A stretch of DNA of 64,000 nucleotides from Dysosmobacter welbionis (lineage in GTDB: Bacteria > Bacillota > Clostridia > Oscillospirales > Oscillospiraceae), in assembly GCF_005121165.3 (NCBI RefSeq), contig NZ_CP034413.3, positions 1,426,001 to 1,490,000 of the forward strand. Reading direction: 5' to 3'. The translations under genes were made by a program, and so were the position numbers. The notes under the pieces are model-generated. The model was not told where the DNA came from, searched no databases, and saw nothing but the letters and a program-made list of their open reading frames with translations. This document shows positions 34,865 to 42,882 of this stretch, piece after piece. Position 1 is the stretch's first letter; every line of letters starts with the position of its first letter.

Positions 34865-35180
34865 CGTTCAGGACCTCCATCCTTTTCATCACCATCTCCA
34901 CTTCCATCTTGATCCCCTCCAGCATCTCCATTTCCTCCGCGCTCAGAATCGGCGCGCGGGTGTTCCAGGCCAGGCGGGCTTCGTGTTCCGTCTTATACCA
35001 TCCGCTGTTCGTAAAACATTTCATGCAGATCACATTTCTGCGGACATTTGGCTGATAGTAACGTTCGTTCCGCACCCTTGCCTGTCCTCTGCACATAGGA
35101 CATGGCACCAGCACCCCCGCATCCGTCAGCCGCTTCGCAGCATCTTTATTTCCGAGCATGGCTAATTTGACGTCATCCAT
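34854..35180 (-). CDS. Lar-like restriction-alleviation family protein
   Basis: 108 residues. PCPMCRG... VICMKCF... TEHEARLAWNTRAP is the Lar/DUF zinc-ribbon pattern (PCPFCGG ... AWN.RA). Lar proteins of lambdoid prophages moderate type I restriction. A C-terminal coiled coil (ILSAEEMEMLEGIKMEV) is added. It lies next to a methylase gene. Activity against restriction is family-based inference. Confidence 0.65.
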   Translation of the reverse strand: MDDVKLAMLGNKDAAKRLTDAGVLVPCPMCRGQARVRNERYYQPNVRRNVICMKCFTNSGWYKTEHEARLAWNTRAPILSAEEMEMLEGIKMEVEMVMKRMEVLNDAD

Positions 35181-35772
35181 TACAAATTCCTCCCCATTGT
35201 TCTGCCATTGCCTGAGCTATGCCTGGAAAGGTCTTGGCCCGATTCTTCTGTCGGTCTTTCCCACCTCGCATGAACCATGTTCCAGCTTCGTGACAGCTGC
35301 ATTTCGGGTCAACAATGTTAGTTGGCTCCAAAGGAGGAAGTCCTTTCAACCACAGGCGGGTCTTTTTCTGAACCGGGTGTCCGAACATCCACGGCTGGAC
35401 CTCCTGGGTGTGCGGCGGCATTTCATAAATCTTGCTGGATACTGGGTTCTCCACACAGATGTGCGGGCAGTCGGCATTCAGAAACCTCAAGAAAAATGCT
35501 TTTGCCTCAAGCCCTGTCCGATAGCGCTCCTGATTGAGAACGCCCCCCTTGAACAGGTGTTTTGCTCCGGCGTTCGACAGATATGTACAAGGCGGAAACG
35601 CCAGAATCATGTCCCACTGCATTTTCAGCATCTCCAACGCGTCACATTGGATGTGCCACTCAGGATGGCCTCCGCTGCACGGCTCAATGTCGCAGCTGTA
35701 TGCTTCATGCCCCAGCGCCCTGAATGCTTTGCACACTTCCTGAGACTCTTCACAAGCCACCAGCACTCTCAT
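35173..35772 (-). CDS. DNA (cytosine-5) methylase-like phage protein
   Basis: 199 residues, MRVLVACEESQEVCKAFRALGHEAYSCD is a SAM-binding start; FPPCTYLSN corresponds to the catalytic PPC loop and CVENPVSSK to the ENP/ENV motif. It is shorter than full C5-MTases and lacks a clear target-recognition domain, which is usual for this phage class. It may protect phage DNA. Confidence 0.75.
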   Translation of the reverse strand: MRVLVACEESQEVCKAFRALGHEAYSCDIEPCSGGHPEWHIQCDALEMLKMQWDMILAFPPCTYLSNAGAKHLFKGGVLNQERYRTGLEAKAFFLRFLNADCPHICVENPVSSKIYEMPPHTQEVQPWMFGHPVQKKTRLWLKGLPPLEPTNIVDPKCSCHEAGTWFMRGGKDRQKNRAKTFPGIAQAMAEQWGGICNG

Positions 35773-35822
35773 AGCTTCGCCGCCTCTTTGTCGCCCAGCA
35801 GGGCGCGCTTTTCATCCGTCAT
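35769..35822 (-). CDS. 17-residue minigene resembling the Lar-like N-terminus
   Basis: MTDEKRALLGDKEAAKL* is nearly the same as the first 17 residues of the Lar-like protein (MDDVKLAMLGNKDAAKR). Its stop overlaps the methylase start. It is either the truncated remnant of a duplicated lar-like gene or a coupling leader. Confidence 0.4.
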   Translation of the reverse strand: MTDEKRALLGDKEAAKL

Positions 35823-36565
35823 AGTCCTAAATCCTCCCATGTGATCTGCCGTTCTTCCAGGTCAAACCTGGACCCCATGTAAATGATGTTGTCATCTGTC
35901 CGGAACCGCCCAGGGAAAGCAACGTTTTCCACGTGTTGGAGCTCTAAGAGCTTATCCCATAGCTCCCTATGGTGTGCCCGCAAATGTCGGAACTCATTGT
36001 CACTGGTATTTGGGCAGAAGAAGCACCCGCCACGCTTACAGAACTCATAGGCTGGAGAGAGGAGCCCGTATTTCCGGCAGAGTTCGCGCGCATCCTTCTG
36101 GGTGTATCCGTATTTCTGCAGCAGGGATATTTTCTGCCCGCCCAGGCGCAGCAGTCTTTCGTCCTCGTCTGCTGCATATCCGATATACTGTACTGCTCCT
36201 TTATGCGCCCGGCGAAACCGGCCCAGCGGAGGTGTCTTACAGCGATCTTGCACCTTGCAAAACCCCGGCGACGGGAATCCTTGATACTTTCCGGCCCGCA
36301 ACCCCTTTTTGATCTGGTGCCAAAACACGTCCATAAACGTCTTTTGAGATCGCAGAACCTCCACGCGCACGCCATGTTCCTCAAACCACGGGATTGCTAT
36401 CCCGTGGATAAAATCTGCATGTTCCGGGACCTCTCCGCTGGTATGCGCATCAAACATGACCTCACAGTATACCAAGGCTGTCAAAGGCTCCCCGTGCTCG
36501 AGAGCAAGCAGGGCTGTTGCCGTACTGTCTGCGCCGCCGGACCATGATGCAAAATGCTCAGTCAT
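35819..36565 (-). CDS. PAPS-reductase/PP-loop family phage protein
   Basis: 248 residues. SWSGGADSTATALLAL is a PP-loop (ATP pyrophosphatase) motif; CKRGGCFFCPN near residue 180 is a Cys cluster seen in phage and DndC-like PAPS-reductase-superfamily members. The enzyme class adenylates substrates and can serve in sulfur transfer or nucleic acid modification. It is encoded next to a methylase and a Lar-like protein, suggesting DNA modification or counter-defence; substrate unknown. Confidence 0.8.
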   Translation of the reverse strand: MTEHFASWSGGADSTATALLALEHGEPLTALVYCEVMFDAHTSGEVPEHADFIHGIAIPWFEEHGVRVEVLRSQKTFMDVFWHQIKKGLRAGKYQGFPSPGFCKVQDRCKTPPLGRFRRAHKGAVQYIGYAADEDERLLRLGGQKISLLQKYGYTQKDARELCRKYGLLSPAYEFCKRGGCFFCPNTSDNEFRHLRAHHRELWDKLLELQHVENVAFPGRFRTDDNIIYMGSRFDLEERQITWEDLGL

Positions 36566-36592
36566 GCTCTCTTCCTTTCCAGCGGGCGGCTC

Positions 36593-36916
36593 TCATGCTT
36601 CCACCTCCGACGGATAGACTGCGTACTGGCCCTTGCCGTAACGCTGGTATTGGGACGCCATCCGCCGGAAGGACTGGTATTGGATGCCCAGATATTCCGC
36701 ACACTCTCGGGCGGTGCCCTCAAAGGCGTATTGCCCGTCCTTGCCGTAGATGGTGTACATCTTCAGGCAGTAGCGACGCGGTATCCGCACACGCCCATAT
36801 TTCCGGGCCCAGATGCTGACGGTCGAAACGGACACATTGACCGCTTTGGCAATGTCCTTCTGGAGGCATCCCCGGTCCACCATCTCCAGAATGGTTTGCA
36901 GCTTCTTAGTTGTCAT
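36593..36916 (-). CDS. Phage HTH protein with NUMOD-like tail
   Basis: 107 residues. The N-terminal HTH (MVDRGCLQKDIAKAVNVSVSTVSIWARKYG) is resolvase-like. The second half (MYTIYGKDGQYAFEGTARECAEYLGIQYQSFRRMASQYQRYG) resembles a NUMOD-type DNA-binding module. Function as regulator or recognition protein is inferred. Confidence 0.65.
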   Translation of the reverse strand: MTTKKLQTILEMVDRGCLQKDIAKAVNVSVSTVSIWARKYGRVRIPRRYCLKMYTIYGKDGQYAFEGTARECAEYLGIQYQSFRRMASQYQRYGKGQYAVYPSEVEA

Positions 36917-37235
36917 GACTTGCCTCCCATTCCCGGTACAGGGAAAACCAGTCCTCCGCCCGCATCGTCACCAGCCACTCGCAGCGGCTCCGCCGGTGGG
37001 CTACAATGGGATATTCCCAAGGAGGCGCATCGTGCTTGGCCTGGGCCATGGCTGCCTCCAAATCCAGCCGCTCCACACGCTTGACTTCCTGATGGATGCC
37101 GGGCAGCCCTACAACGTCAGAGGCGTCCCCGGTGTTCCCGCAATACTGAGCCGTGCGGCGGCAGTCATAGCCCTGCCCACGGCAATAGCTGGCCCATTCC
37201 AGCTCTCCGCGCTTGCCTTTTTGTTTGCTGTTCAT
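36906..37235 (-). CDS. Holliday-junction-resolvase-like nuclease
   Basis: 109 residues. KGKRGELEWASYCRGQGYDCRR with SDVVGLPGIHQEVKRVE fits the PD-(D/E)XK core (E ... D ... ExK) of archaeal Hjc-like and phage resolvases. CAAGGAGGAACC precedes the ATG. It sits in the replication/recombination module. Confidence 0.7.
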   Translation of the reverse strand: MNSKQKGKRGELEWASYCRGQGYDCRRTAQYCGNTGDASDVVGLPGIHQEVKRVERLDLEAAMAQAKHDAPPWEYPIVAHRRSRCEWLVTMRAEDWFSLYREWEASHDN

Positions 37236-37855
37236 GGTTCCTCCTTGTGGTGATACATTTCCCGGATGTACTTCCACGTCTCGTCGTTCATGCTTTGGGC
37301 AGTAGGTTTTTCCTTCCCTTCCTGCTTCCTGCGCTTTTCCCAGGTGATTACAGCCTGTTTCCAGTCCTTCATGGGAGACTGACCGATCTTCCAGCCCTTG
37401 GAGGCGTAGAAAGCAACAAACGACTCTGGGTCTACCCCGTTGTTCCGCTCCTGACAATATGCCCTGACTTCATCGACTGTCGGAGGTGAAAAGCGTTTCC
37501 CCCTGGAAGAGGGGGTAGGGGGAGTATAACTATCGTTCTCATTCTCTTCCTCTCTCTCTACCTCACCCTCTACCTCTATCTCTCCCTCTATATTGCTTTC
37601 CGTTTGCTTCCGGTTTGCTTTCGGTTTGCTTCCGCCTCGCTTCCCGTTTGCTGCCTTTTTGCTTGCTTTGTCAAGTATCGGTTTTACAAGCAAAAAGGAA
37701 GCGGATGCCTGTCCTGTTAATGGCTTGCTTTCTCCCTCGAACACATAAGTACAAATCGCCGTCACAAAGGGAAGCTGGTCCTTCTTCGGAAGCACTTTTA
37801 ACGCCTCCCAGAAGCTGCGGTAAAAGGTAAATTGGTCACGTTCCAAGCAGTTCAC
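37232..37855 (-). CDS. Phage replication organizer (DUF6291/DnaD-like)
   Basis: 207 residues from a GTG. The N-terminal part (DQFTFYRSFWEALKVLPKKDQLPFVTAICTYVFEG) is typical of DUF6291-type proteins; an acidic low-complexity linker (about 110-135) and a C-terminal DnaD-like tail (FVAFYASKGWKIGQSPMKDWKQAVITWEK) follow. Such proteins bind origins and help load the host helicase. No phage polymerase or helicase is present, so replication must rely on the host. Confidence 0.8.
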   Translation of the reverse strand: MNCLERDQFTFYRSFWEALKVLPKKDQLPFVTAICTYVFEGESKPLTGQASASFLLVKPILDKASKKAANGKRGGSKPKANRKQTESNIEGEIEVEGEVEREEENENDSYTPPTPSSRGKRFSPPTVDEVRAYCQERNNGVDPESFVAFYASKGWKIGQSPMKDWKQAVITWEKRRKQEGKEKPTAQSMNDETWKYIREMYHHKEEP

Positions 37856-37860
37856 CCGCC

Positions 37861-38277
37861 TTAAAACGGCAGTTTGCCGTCCTCTTCGCCGATCTCGGCG
37901 AAGTCTGCGGCTGAGACATTGACGCCGCCGCTCTGGATGGGGAAGTGGGACTCCTTTTCTGTGGGCCACACATAGTCCGCTATCAGGTCTGTATAGGTTT
38001 TGCCGTTGTACTCCCGGCTCTCCAGCCGCCCGGCGGCGATGACCCGGTCGCCCTTCACCATAACGGACAGCTGGCGGGCCAGATGCCCCCAGCCCTTGAC
38101 AGTCAGGAAAGCGGCGGTTCCGTCCTTGCGGCCATAGGCCCGGACGGAGATGGAGCCGACCTCCTTGCCGTTGCTGGTGATGCGGATATCGCCGTCACAG
38201 GTGGCCTTTGCGATGACGAGTCCGGTCTTGACCTCGTTGCCGCTGCGGTCATAGTCCGTAATGCCATTGATAAACAT
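37861..38277 (-). CDS. ssb: Single-stranded DNA-binding protein
   Basis: 138 residues. An OB-fold (MFINGITDYDRSGNEVKTG... VKGWGHLARQL... VIAAGRLESREYNGKTYTDL) and an acidic tail ending EEDGKLPF, the interaction tip of SSB. It coats ssDNA during phage replication and recombination. Its start overlaps the previous gene. Confidence 0.85.
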   Translation of the reverse strand: MFINGITDYDRSGNEVKTGLVIAKATCDGDIRITSNGKEVGSISVRAYGRKDGTAAFLTVKGWGHLARQLSVMVKGDRVIAAGRLESREYNGKTYTDLIADYVWPTEKESHFPIQSGGVNVSAADFAEIGEEDGKLPF

Positions 38278-38996
38278 CAGGAGTCCTCCTTTTGCAGAGC
38301 GTCCACCAGGGCGTCGAAGTCGCCGGACTTGATCTTGCTGGCGCTGTCGTAGCCGTGGGAGCGCAGGAAGTCCTTGGCCTCCTGTTTGGTAAATCCGTGG
38401 CGGCTGGCGCAGGTGTAGAAGAACTTGACCTGGGCGGGGGTAATGGGCTTTTCCGGGTCTTTGTCCGCGAAGTAGGCCCCGGCATCCTCTGTGTCGCTCT
38501 CAATGTCCTGAGTGAAGCTGTCGGACATGCATCCCAGGGACAGGGCGGCGGACACCAGGGCCCGCTTCTGTGCCATCTTCAGGGCGCTGTTGGCGCCGTC
38601 GTAGGGGGACTGGCTGCCGGTGCGGCCCTCCCGGGTGTTGGCGGAGCCGTAGGAGCTGGTAATGATGTACTCTTTGCCATCCACGATCTTCACCAGGTCA
38701 CAGCGGACGGCATAGAAGAAGAATCCAGTCTCCTGGTTTTCGATCTTGCTCTCCATGTGGTATCGCTGGCAGAGGCCGTAGGCTACAGCAACTTTTTCGG
38801 CGCCTGCCTTGAACAGGGTGGGGTGCTTCGTCATGGCCTCCCCGTTCTTCTTGCGGATCACGCCGAAGTCGATGCCACGGCGTAGGGTCTCCGGCTGGCA
38901 GCCAAACACGGAGATTTCATAGTCCCCGGTATGGGGCTTGCGCTGCACCGTCAGGGGCGCGGCGTTATAGCTGTAGAGCATTATTTCTTCACTCAT
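38277..38996 (-). CDS. Phage annealing-type recombination protein (Rad52/Erf-like)
   Basis: 239 residues. A central domain (DFGVIRKKNGEAMTKHPTLFKAGAEKVAVAYGL) and the conserved ANTREGRTGSQSPYDGANSALKMAQKRALVSAAL segment resemble phage single-strand annealing proteins. The C-terminal 60 residues form a helical domain (TPAQVKFFYTCASRHGFTKQEAKDFL). It lies between an SSB and a nuclease, as expected for a two-component recombination system. Confidence 0.65.
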   Translation of the reverse strand: MSEEIMLYSYNAAPLTVQRKPHTGDYEISVFGCQPETLRRGIDFGVIRKKNGEAMTKHPTLFKAGAEKVAVAYGLCQRYHMESKIENQETGFFFYAVRCDLVKIVDGKEYIITSSYGSANTREGRTGSQSPYDGANSALKMAQKRALVSAALSLGCMSDSFTQDIESDTEDAGAYFADKDPEKPITPAQVKFFYTCASRHGFTKQEAKDFLRSHGYDSASKIKSGDFDALVDALQKEDS

Positions 38997-39568
38997 GCGT
39001 GGTTCTTCCTTTCCACTGCCTGATTCATGAACAGACAGATTTTCAGCAGTTCCAGGTCATAGCGGACTTCCGTGAGCTCATAGGTCCCATCCTTGGAGAG
39101 TTTCAGAGCATAGAGATAATCCGGGGTACTATGCCATGGGGGCATCAATTCTTGGTAGGCTGTCAGCTGGGCCCGGAGAGATGGGCCGTGGAGTTGGCCA
39201 GTCTTGATGTCCAGGATACAGCTGCGGCCATCATAGAGCGTCCCGTATCGGTCCAGCGTTCCTGCGTAACCAAATTCCAGATTCCCCATGGGGTGCTCGA
39301 TCAGCTCCCAGTCCGGGCGGTAGTCTTTCAGGAAGCGGCGGTAGGCTTTCAGATACCCGGCGATCTCCGGCGTTTCCTCCGGTGTCTCGCCATAGTCGAT
39401 CAGGGCGCAGGCTTCATGGACGGCGGTCCCCCGGCGGGCGGCGGTCTCCGCCAGCCACGGCTTATCCGATTTGTAGTCGTATGCCAGAAAGCGGCAGATG
39501 TGGGTAACGCTGGGGAGTTCCACGCCGTCCAGGGTATAGGTATGGGACTTTTCATCAAACTGGATCAC
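38993..39568 (-). CDS. PD-(D/E)XK exonuclease (RecB/Cas4-like)
   Basis: 191 residues from a GTG after AAGGAGCGAG. FGYAGTLDRYG and ILDIKTGQ give the D...(D)xK core; an early helical segment has RRGTAVHEAC. It would resect dsDNA to feed the annealing protein encoded 3' of it. Overlaps both neighbours. Confidence 0.8.
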   Translation of the reverse strand: MIQFDEKSHTYTLDGVELPSVTHICRFLAYDYKSDKPWLAETAARRGTAVHEACALIDYGETPEETPEIAGYLKAYRRFLKDYRPDWELIEHPMGNLEFGYAGTLDRYGTLYDGRSCILDIKTGQLHGPSLRAQLTAYQELMPPWHSTPDYLYALKLSKDGTYELTEVRYDLELLKICLFMNQAVERKNHA

Positions 39569-39882
39569 CGGAACTCGCTCCTTTCCTTGATGCTGCGGCC
39601 GTCCAGCCACTCGTCCAGCTGGTCCTCTTCCTCTTCCCGGAGAGTGTCGGCGAAGCCCCGGAAACGGGATAGAAGGGAGCGGCGGCAGGATTTGCAGAGG
39701 ATGACCCCAGCGGGCATATAGTCTTTGCAGATGGGGCAGACGGCGGCGTCCTCGATATAGGACTGGCCGCAGACGGGACACAGCTCCTCCCGGTAGCGGT
39801 AGCCGGGGAATACGGTGGGGTCCGTGCCCTCCCGGACCATAGGGGCGTCAAAGTAGGCATTGCAGATTTGGCAGTGCTTCAT
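39565..39882 (-). CDS. Phage protein with multiple zinc ribbons
   Basis: 105 residues with CQIC, CPVCG, CPIC and CKSC pairs, suggesting two zinc ribbons, followed by an acidic helical tail. Function unknown; perhaps a nucleic-acid adaptor. Confidence 0.6.
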   Translation of the reverse strand: MKHCQICNAYFDAPMVREGTDPTVFPGYRYREELCPVCGQSYIEDAAVCPICKDYMPAGVILCKSCRRSLLSRFRGFADTLREEEEDQLDEWLDGRSIKERSEFR

Positions 39883-40235
39883 GACTCGCCCCCGATCCGG
39901 AACGCATCTTCCGCGGGAATACCCATGAGACGAGCCACACTGTCCCGGAATGGCTTGGAGGCAGCCAACCGCCCGGAGAGCATCTGGTATGCCTGGGCGT
40001 ATGAGACGCTGCCCACGTCCTGAATGAAGCTCTTGACCACGCCGCCATAGTTTTCTACAATGTACCTTCGGATGACCGGATACAGCACGGACGGGGGCCG
40101 GGGCGGGATTCGGATGCAGGCCGATAGGTCATTCTTGATGGTGCAGTCCGCGTATCCGATTTCCCGGGCGATCTCCTGCCAGTTGTGGCCGTCGATCCGC
40201 ATCGTGAATGCCTTGATACGTTTTTCTCTTGTCAA
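39879..40235 (-). CDS. HTH phage protein
   Basis: 118 residues. Residues 8-40 are an HTH (AFTMRIDGHNWQEIAREIGYADCTIKNDL). The C-terminal half is helical. It may be an early regulator. Overlaps the 3D-domain gene by 4 bp. Confidence 0.65.
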   Translation of the reverse strand: MTREKRIKAFTMRIDGHNWQEIAREIGYADCTIKNDLSACIRIPPRPPSVLYPVIRRYIVENYGGVVKSFIQDVGSVSYAQAYQMLSGRLAASKPFRDSVARLMGIPAEDAFRIGGES

Positions 40236-40825
40236 ATAGCTCCCTCCTCGATGAAATAGATTGTAGCGGTACGGACTCCGGCCTGGATGGCGGCCTCGTG
40301 GCTCTCCATGCAGAGGTCGATGTGGGCGCCTTTCACGGCGCTTCCGGTATCGTCCGCCCGGTAATAGTGGAGTTCTCCGTCTCCGTAGTCCACCAGGACA
40401 TCAGAACCCAATGGGATGATGGACGGGTCCACGGCCACAGAGACGCCGGGCGTGGCCCTTCTGCCGCTGGCGGTGATGCCGTCGGACTTGCCGCAGCAGC
40501 GGGAGCAGGTGCAGTAGTGGGTGACGGTGACATCATCCAGGCGGACGGCATGGGACAGCAGCGCCGCCTCGATCAGCTCGTTTTCCGCGGCCTCCTGCTC
40601 CTCTTCGGTGAGATAACAGCGGACCAGGGCCGGGGTATCGTCGCCGGGTAGGCTGCCGTCCTGCGTGGCGGGCTCCGGCTTGTGCATGGCGGGCCGATCT
40701 GCTTTCACCGTCATAATCAGGTAGCTTCCCAGCCACGCCAGCAGCAAGATCAGAAATAGGAGATATGTAATCAGCTGCCGCCTCTGGCTCCGGCGCCGCC
40801 GCTCTTCGCGGGTCAGCTTTTTCAT
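40232..40825 (-). CDS. Membrane-anchored 3D-domain (RlpA/MltA-like) protein
   Basis: 197 residues: a basic N-terminus, one transmembrane helix (about 17-38), a linker, then a 3D domain ([65 protein letters not shown]) with the three conserved Asp. Related domains act on peptidoglycan glycan strands. It is encoded in the early module, so it may remodel the wall of the lysogen or infected cell rather than lyse it. Confidence 0.8.
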   Translation of the reverse strand: MKKLTREERRRRSQRRQLITYLLFLILLLAWLGSYLIMTVKADRPAMHKPEPATQDGSLPGDDTPALVRCYLTEEEQEAAENELIEAALLSHAVRLDDVTVTHYCTCSRCCGKSDGITASGRRATPGVSVAVDPSIIPLGSDVLVDYGDGELHYYRADDTGSAVKGAHIDLCMESHEAAIQAGVRTATIYFIEEGAI

Positions 40826-41742
40826 AGGATATGCCTCACCGCTTCTTCTCGGGTAATATAGAAATGGATGCCCGTGCTGCACTCGTTCCAGCGGTTTTCG
40901 TCGAAATCCGAAACGGAGACCACAGTTCCGGGAATGTAATGGAAGTTCTCATCTCTATCACTGACGGCGACCTGCTCCAATACAATCCCCTCTAAATCCT
41001 GAATCTCCAAAACGGTTGCCTTTGAGCAGCGGCACTTCCGGCCTGTTCCGGAACTGCGCACGGCATCTTCGGTAATTTCCAGCTTTACAATGCACTCATG
41101 ACCGCTGGTTTTGACCCTTGCCTTTTTCCAGCCGACAAAAGCGCCGATTTCCGGGCAGGCAATGGGATAAAATAAATTTTTTGCCTTTTCAATGTAGTCG
41201 GCCCTGGACAGGTCGGCCCTGGACAGGTTGGCCCCGAACAGGTTGGCCCTGGACAGGTTGGCCCCGGACAGGTCGGCCCCGGACAGGTCGGCCCTGGACA
41301 GGTTGGCCCCGAACAGGTTGGCCCTGGACAGGTTGGCCCCGGACAGGTCGGCCCCGGACAGGTCGGCCCCGGACAGGTCGGCCCTGGACAGGTTGGCCCC
41401 GAACAGGTTGGCCCCGAACAGGTTGGCCCCGAACAGGTTGGCCCCGAACAGGTCGGCCCTGGACAGGTCGGCCCTGGACAGGTCGGCCCTGGACAGGTTG
41501 GCCCCGAACAGGTTGGCCCTGGACAGGTTGGCCCCGGACAGGTCGGCCCCGGACAGGTCGGCCCTGGACAGGTTGGCCCCGAACAGGTTGGCCCCGAACA
41601 GGTTGGCCCTGGACAGGTTGGCCCCGGACAGGTCGGCCCTGGACAGGTTGGCCCCGAACAGGTTGGCCCGTTTTCCGCCATTTTCGCCTCGTAGCCATTT
41701 AAAGTGCTTGTCCAAAATATTTTTCAACTCTTGTTCGTCCAT
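40822..41742 (-). CDS. Pentapeptide-repeat protein with a C-terminal DUF5758-like domain
   Basis: 306 residues. Residues 25-183 consist of about 31 A(D/N)L(S/F)(R/G/A)-type pentapeptides forming a right-handed quadrilateral beta-helix; the C-terminus ([19 protein letters not shown]... [15 protein letters not shown]) resembles DUF5758. DNA mimicry is known for some family members (Qnr/MfpA), but whether this one binds gyrase is unknown. The DNA repeats are nearly identical, allowing length change by slippage. Confidence 0.85.
   Translation of the reverse strand: MDEQELKNILDKHFKWLRGENGGKRANLFGANLSRADLSGANLSRANLFGANLFGANLSRADLSGADLSGANLSRANLFGANLSRADLSRADLSRADLFGANLFGANLFGANLFGANLSRADLSGADLSGADLSGANLSRANLFGANLSRADLSGADLSGANLSRANLFGANLSRADLSRADYIEKAKNLFYPIACPEIGAFVGWKKARVKTSGHECIVKLEITEDAVRSSGTGRKCRCSKATVLEIQDLEGIVLEQVAVSDRDENFHYIPGTVVSVSDFDENRWNECSTGIHFYITREEAVRHIL
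41200..41670. repeat. 15-bp tandem repeat array inside the pentapeptide gene
   Basis: Units of GGACAGGTTGGCCCC / GGACAGGTCGGCCCT / GAACAGGTTGGCCCC repeat about 31 times with only a handful of variant bases. The low divergence implies recent expansion or homogenisation. Because the unit has no stop in several frames, four other frames are also open; these are by-products. Confidence 0.9.
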
Positions 41743-41745
41743 GCG

Positions 41746-41922
41746 TTATTCCTCCTTGTAGGTCTCCCGGAAGCTGCCTTCGGGGAAATCGAACTCCACG
41801 GTGAAATGATGGTGCCGCTCGTTGATGGAGACTACCCGGCAGGGATGCGGGCCTGTCCTTGCGGTCACAAAGGCGCTGGTGGGGATGGTGGGTTCCAGGC
41901 ACAGCTTGTCTCCAATGTTCAT
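41746..41922 (-). CDS. Small phage protein upstream of the pentapeptide gene
   Basis: 58 residues, MNIGDKLCLEPTIPTSAF..., beta-like, ending GSFRETYKEE. Its end supplies the GAGGAATAACGC ribosome site of the pentapeptide gene, so the two are coupled. Function unknown. Confidence 0.55.
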   Translation of the reverse strand: MNIGDKLCLEPTIPTSAFVTARTGPHPCRVVSINERHHHFTVEFDFPEGSFRETYKEE

Positions 41923-42011
41923 CTGTGGCCCTCCAGTCTGTCCAGTATCCAGAAGAGACCGTTTGTCAGGGAGATGGCTCCAGCGGTCAGAACGATGATT
42001 TGAAGGATCAT
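41919..42011 (-). CDS. 30-residue membrane micro-protein
   Basis: MILQIIVLTAGAISLTNGLF... is a single transmembrane segment of about 18 residues followed by a charged end (DRLEGHR). Start overlaps the upstream stop and end overlaps the next start. Plausible but unproven. Confidence 0.4.
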   Translation of the reverse strand: MILQIIVLTAGAISLTNGLFWILDRLEGHR

Positions 42012-42208
42012 TTCGACACCTCCGAAAGACTCCGGGCCAGGGTGGCGGCGGAGATTTTGGAGCCGTTGAAGGGGAAGCGGTTCTTCAAAGTGCTGTATTT
42101 CTTGATGCCGGTGAATCGCCGGACATCCTCCAGGGACAGCAGGTGCCGCCCTTCGGTGAATTCTAGAATGTCCGCGAGGTTGTCGCGGTAGTATCTTGAC
42201 TCAGACAT
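42008..42208 (-). CDS. Small HTH DNA-binding phage protein
   Basis: 66 residues from MSESRYYRDNLADILEF after AGGAGGACCCGA. HLLSLEDVRRFTGIKKYSTLKNRFPFNGSKISAATLARSL looks like a winged-helix (excisionase- or MerR-like) domain. It may be the phage excisionase or an early regulator. Confidence 0.6.
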   Translation of the reverse strand: MSESRYYRDNLADILEFTEGRHLLSLEDVRRFTGIKKYSTLKNRFPFNGSKISAATLARSLSEVSK

Positions 42209-42377
42209 TCGGGTCCTCCTTTTCTTGATGGTCGTGGTTGCTGTTCGGGTCTGACGGGCGAAGGCGCAGAGCCTCGTCAAAGGTCATGCCGTAGGCCGCC
42301 CGGTTAAGCTTGTCCATCAGATGTTTGGTGTTGCGCGCCTGGGCTTCCAGGTCTTTGATGCTGTCTTTTTCGTTCAT
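42201..42377 (-). CDS. First gene of the early operon, small phage protein
   Basis: 58 residues: MNEKDSIKDLEAQARNTK..., predicted helical; overlaps the next gene. It lies just after the early promoter region near 42,380-42,530. Function unknown. Confidence 0.5.
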   Translation of the reverse strand: MNEKDSIKDLEAQARNTKHLMDKLNRAAYGMTFDEALRLRPSDPNSNHDHQEKEDPNV

Positions 42378-42548
42378 AAAAACCTCCTTGTCATTTGACC
42401 CGGAGGCGTGTATAATAACCTCGCGGGCCTGTTGGTCTACTCAATAGGTTCCGCAGCCCTCGTCGGTGTCGCTAGCACTGGCGGGGGCATCTTTATTGTC
42501 CTTTCTCCCTGAATGTGATAGGATGAGGGGAGAAAGGGGGTGAGCCTT

Positions 42549-42749
42549 ATGTCTAATGAAACTCTCAAGACGTTTCCTGATAGCTATGCAGAGGCACTTG
42601 CGATGCTTTATCTGCAAAATCAAGACCTTAGAGAAAAAACACCGTCAGAAATTCATACTATGTATCAAGAAGCGTACTATGAAATCCTTAAAGACCACCG
42701 AATTAAAGCTAAATCTGGATGGTTCAAGGATTTAAAAGCAACTGACTAA
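42549..42749 (+). CDS. Small phage protein in the immunity region
   Basis: 66 residues, MSNETLKTFPDSYAEALAMLYLQ..., with GAGAAAGGGGGTGAG before the ATG. Two long helices are predicted. Similar proteins (ALAMLYLQNQDL... EIHTMYQEAY) occur in Clostridia prophages. Role unknown. Confidence 0.55.
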   Translation: MSNETLKTFPDSYAEALAMLYLQNQDLREKTPSEIHTMYQEAYYEILKDHRIKAKSGWFKDLKATD

Positions 42750-42867
42750 TGCTAAGCATTGCATTAGAAAGTGCTACCAAGTCGCTATCTGATATGCACT
42801 TCTTGGAACGCTCGGAAAGTAGTTGCAGCTGCTTTTCGAGCGTCTCTAATATCTGCTGATTGTCCAT
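42724..42867 (-). CDS. Small phage protein next to cro
   Basis: 47 residues, MDNQQILETLEKQLQLLSERSKK..., a short coiled coil. It overlaps the preceding plus-strand gene by 26 bp tail-to-tail. Function unknown. Confidence 0.4.
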   Translation of the reverse strand: MDNQQILETLEKQLQLLSERSKKCISDSDLVALSNAMLSISQLLLNP

Positions 42868-42882
42868 CTCTCTCACCTCCCC

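Noticed and set aside
41200-41670. CRISPR-like short repeat array
   Set aside because: Units are 15 bp without spacers and encode pentapeptides in frame; no cas genes.
41085-41761. Additional long frames on both strands of the pentapeptide gene
   Set aside because: The 15-bp unit lacks stops in these frames; translations are simple repeats without starts.
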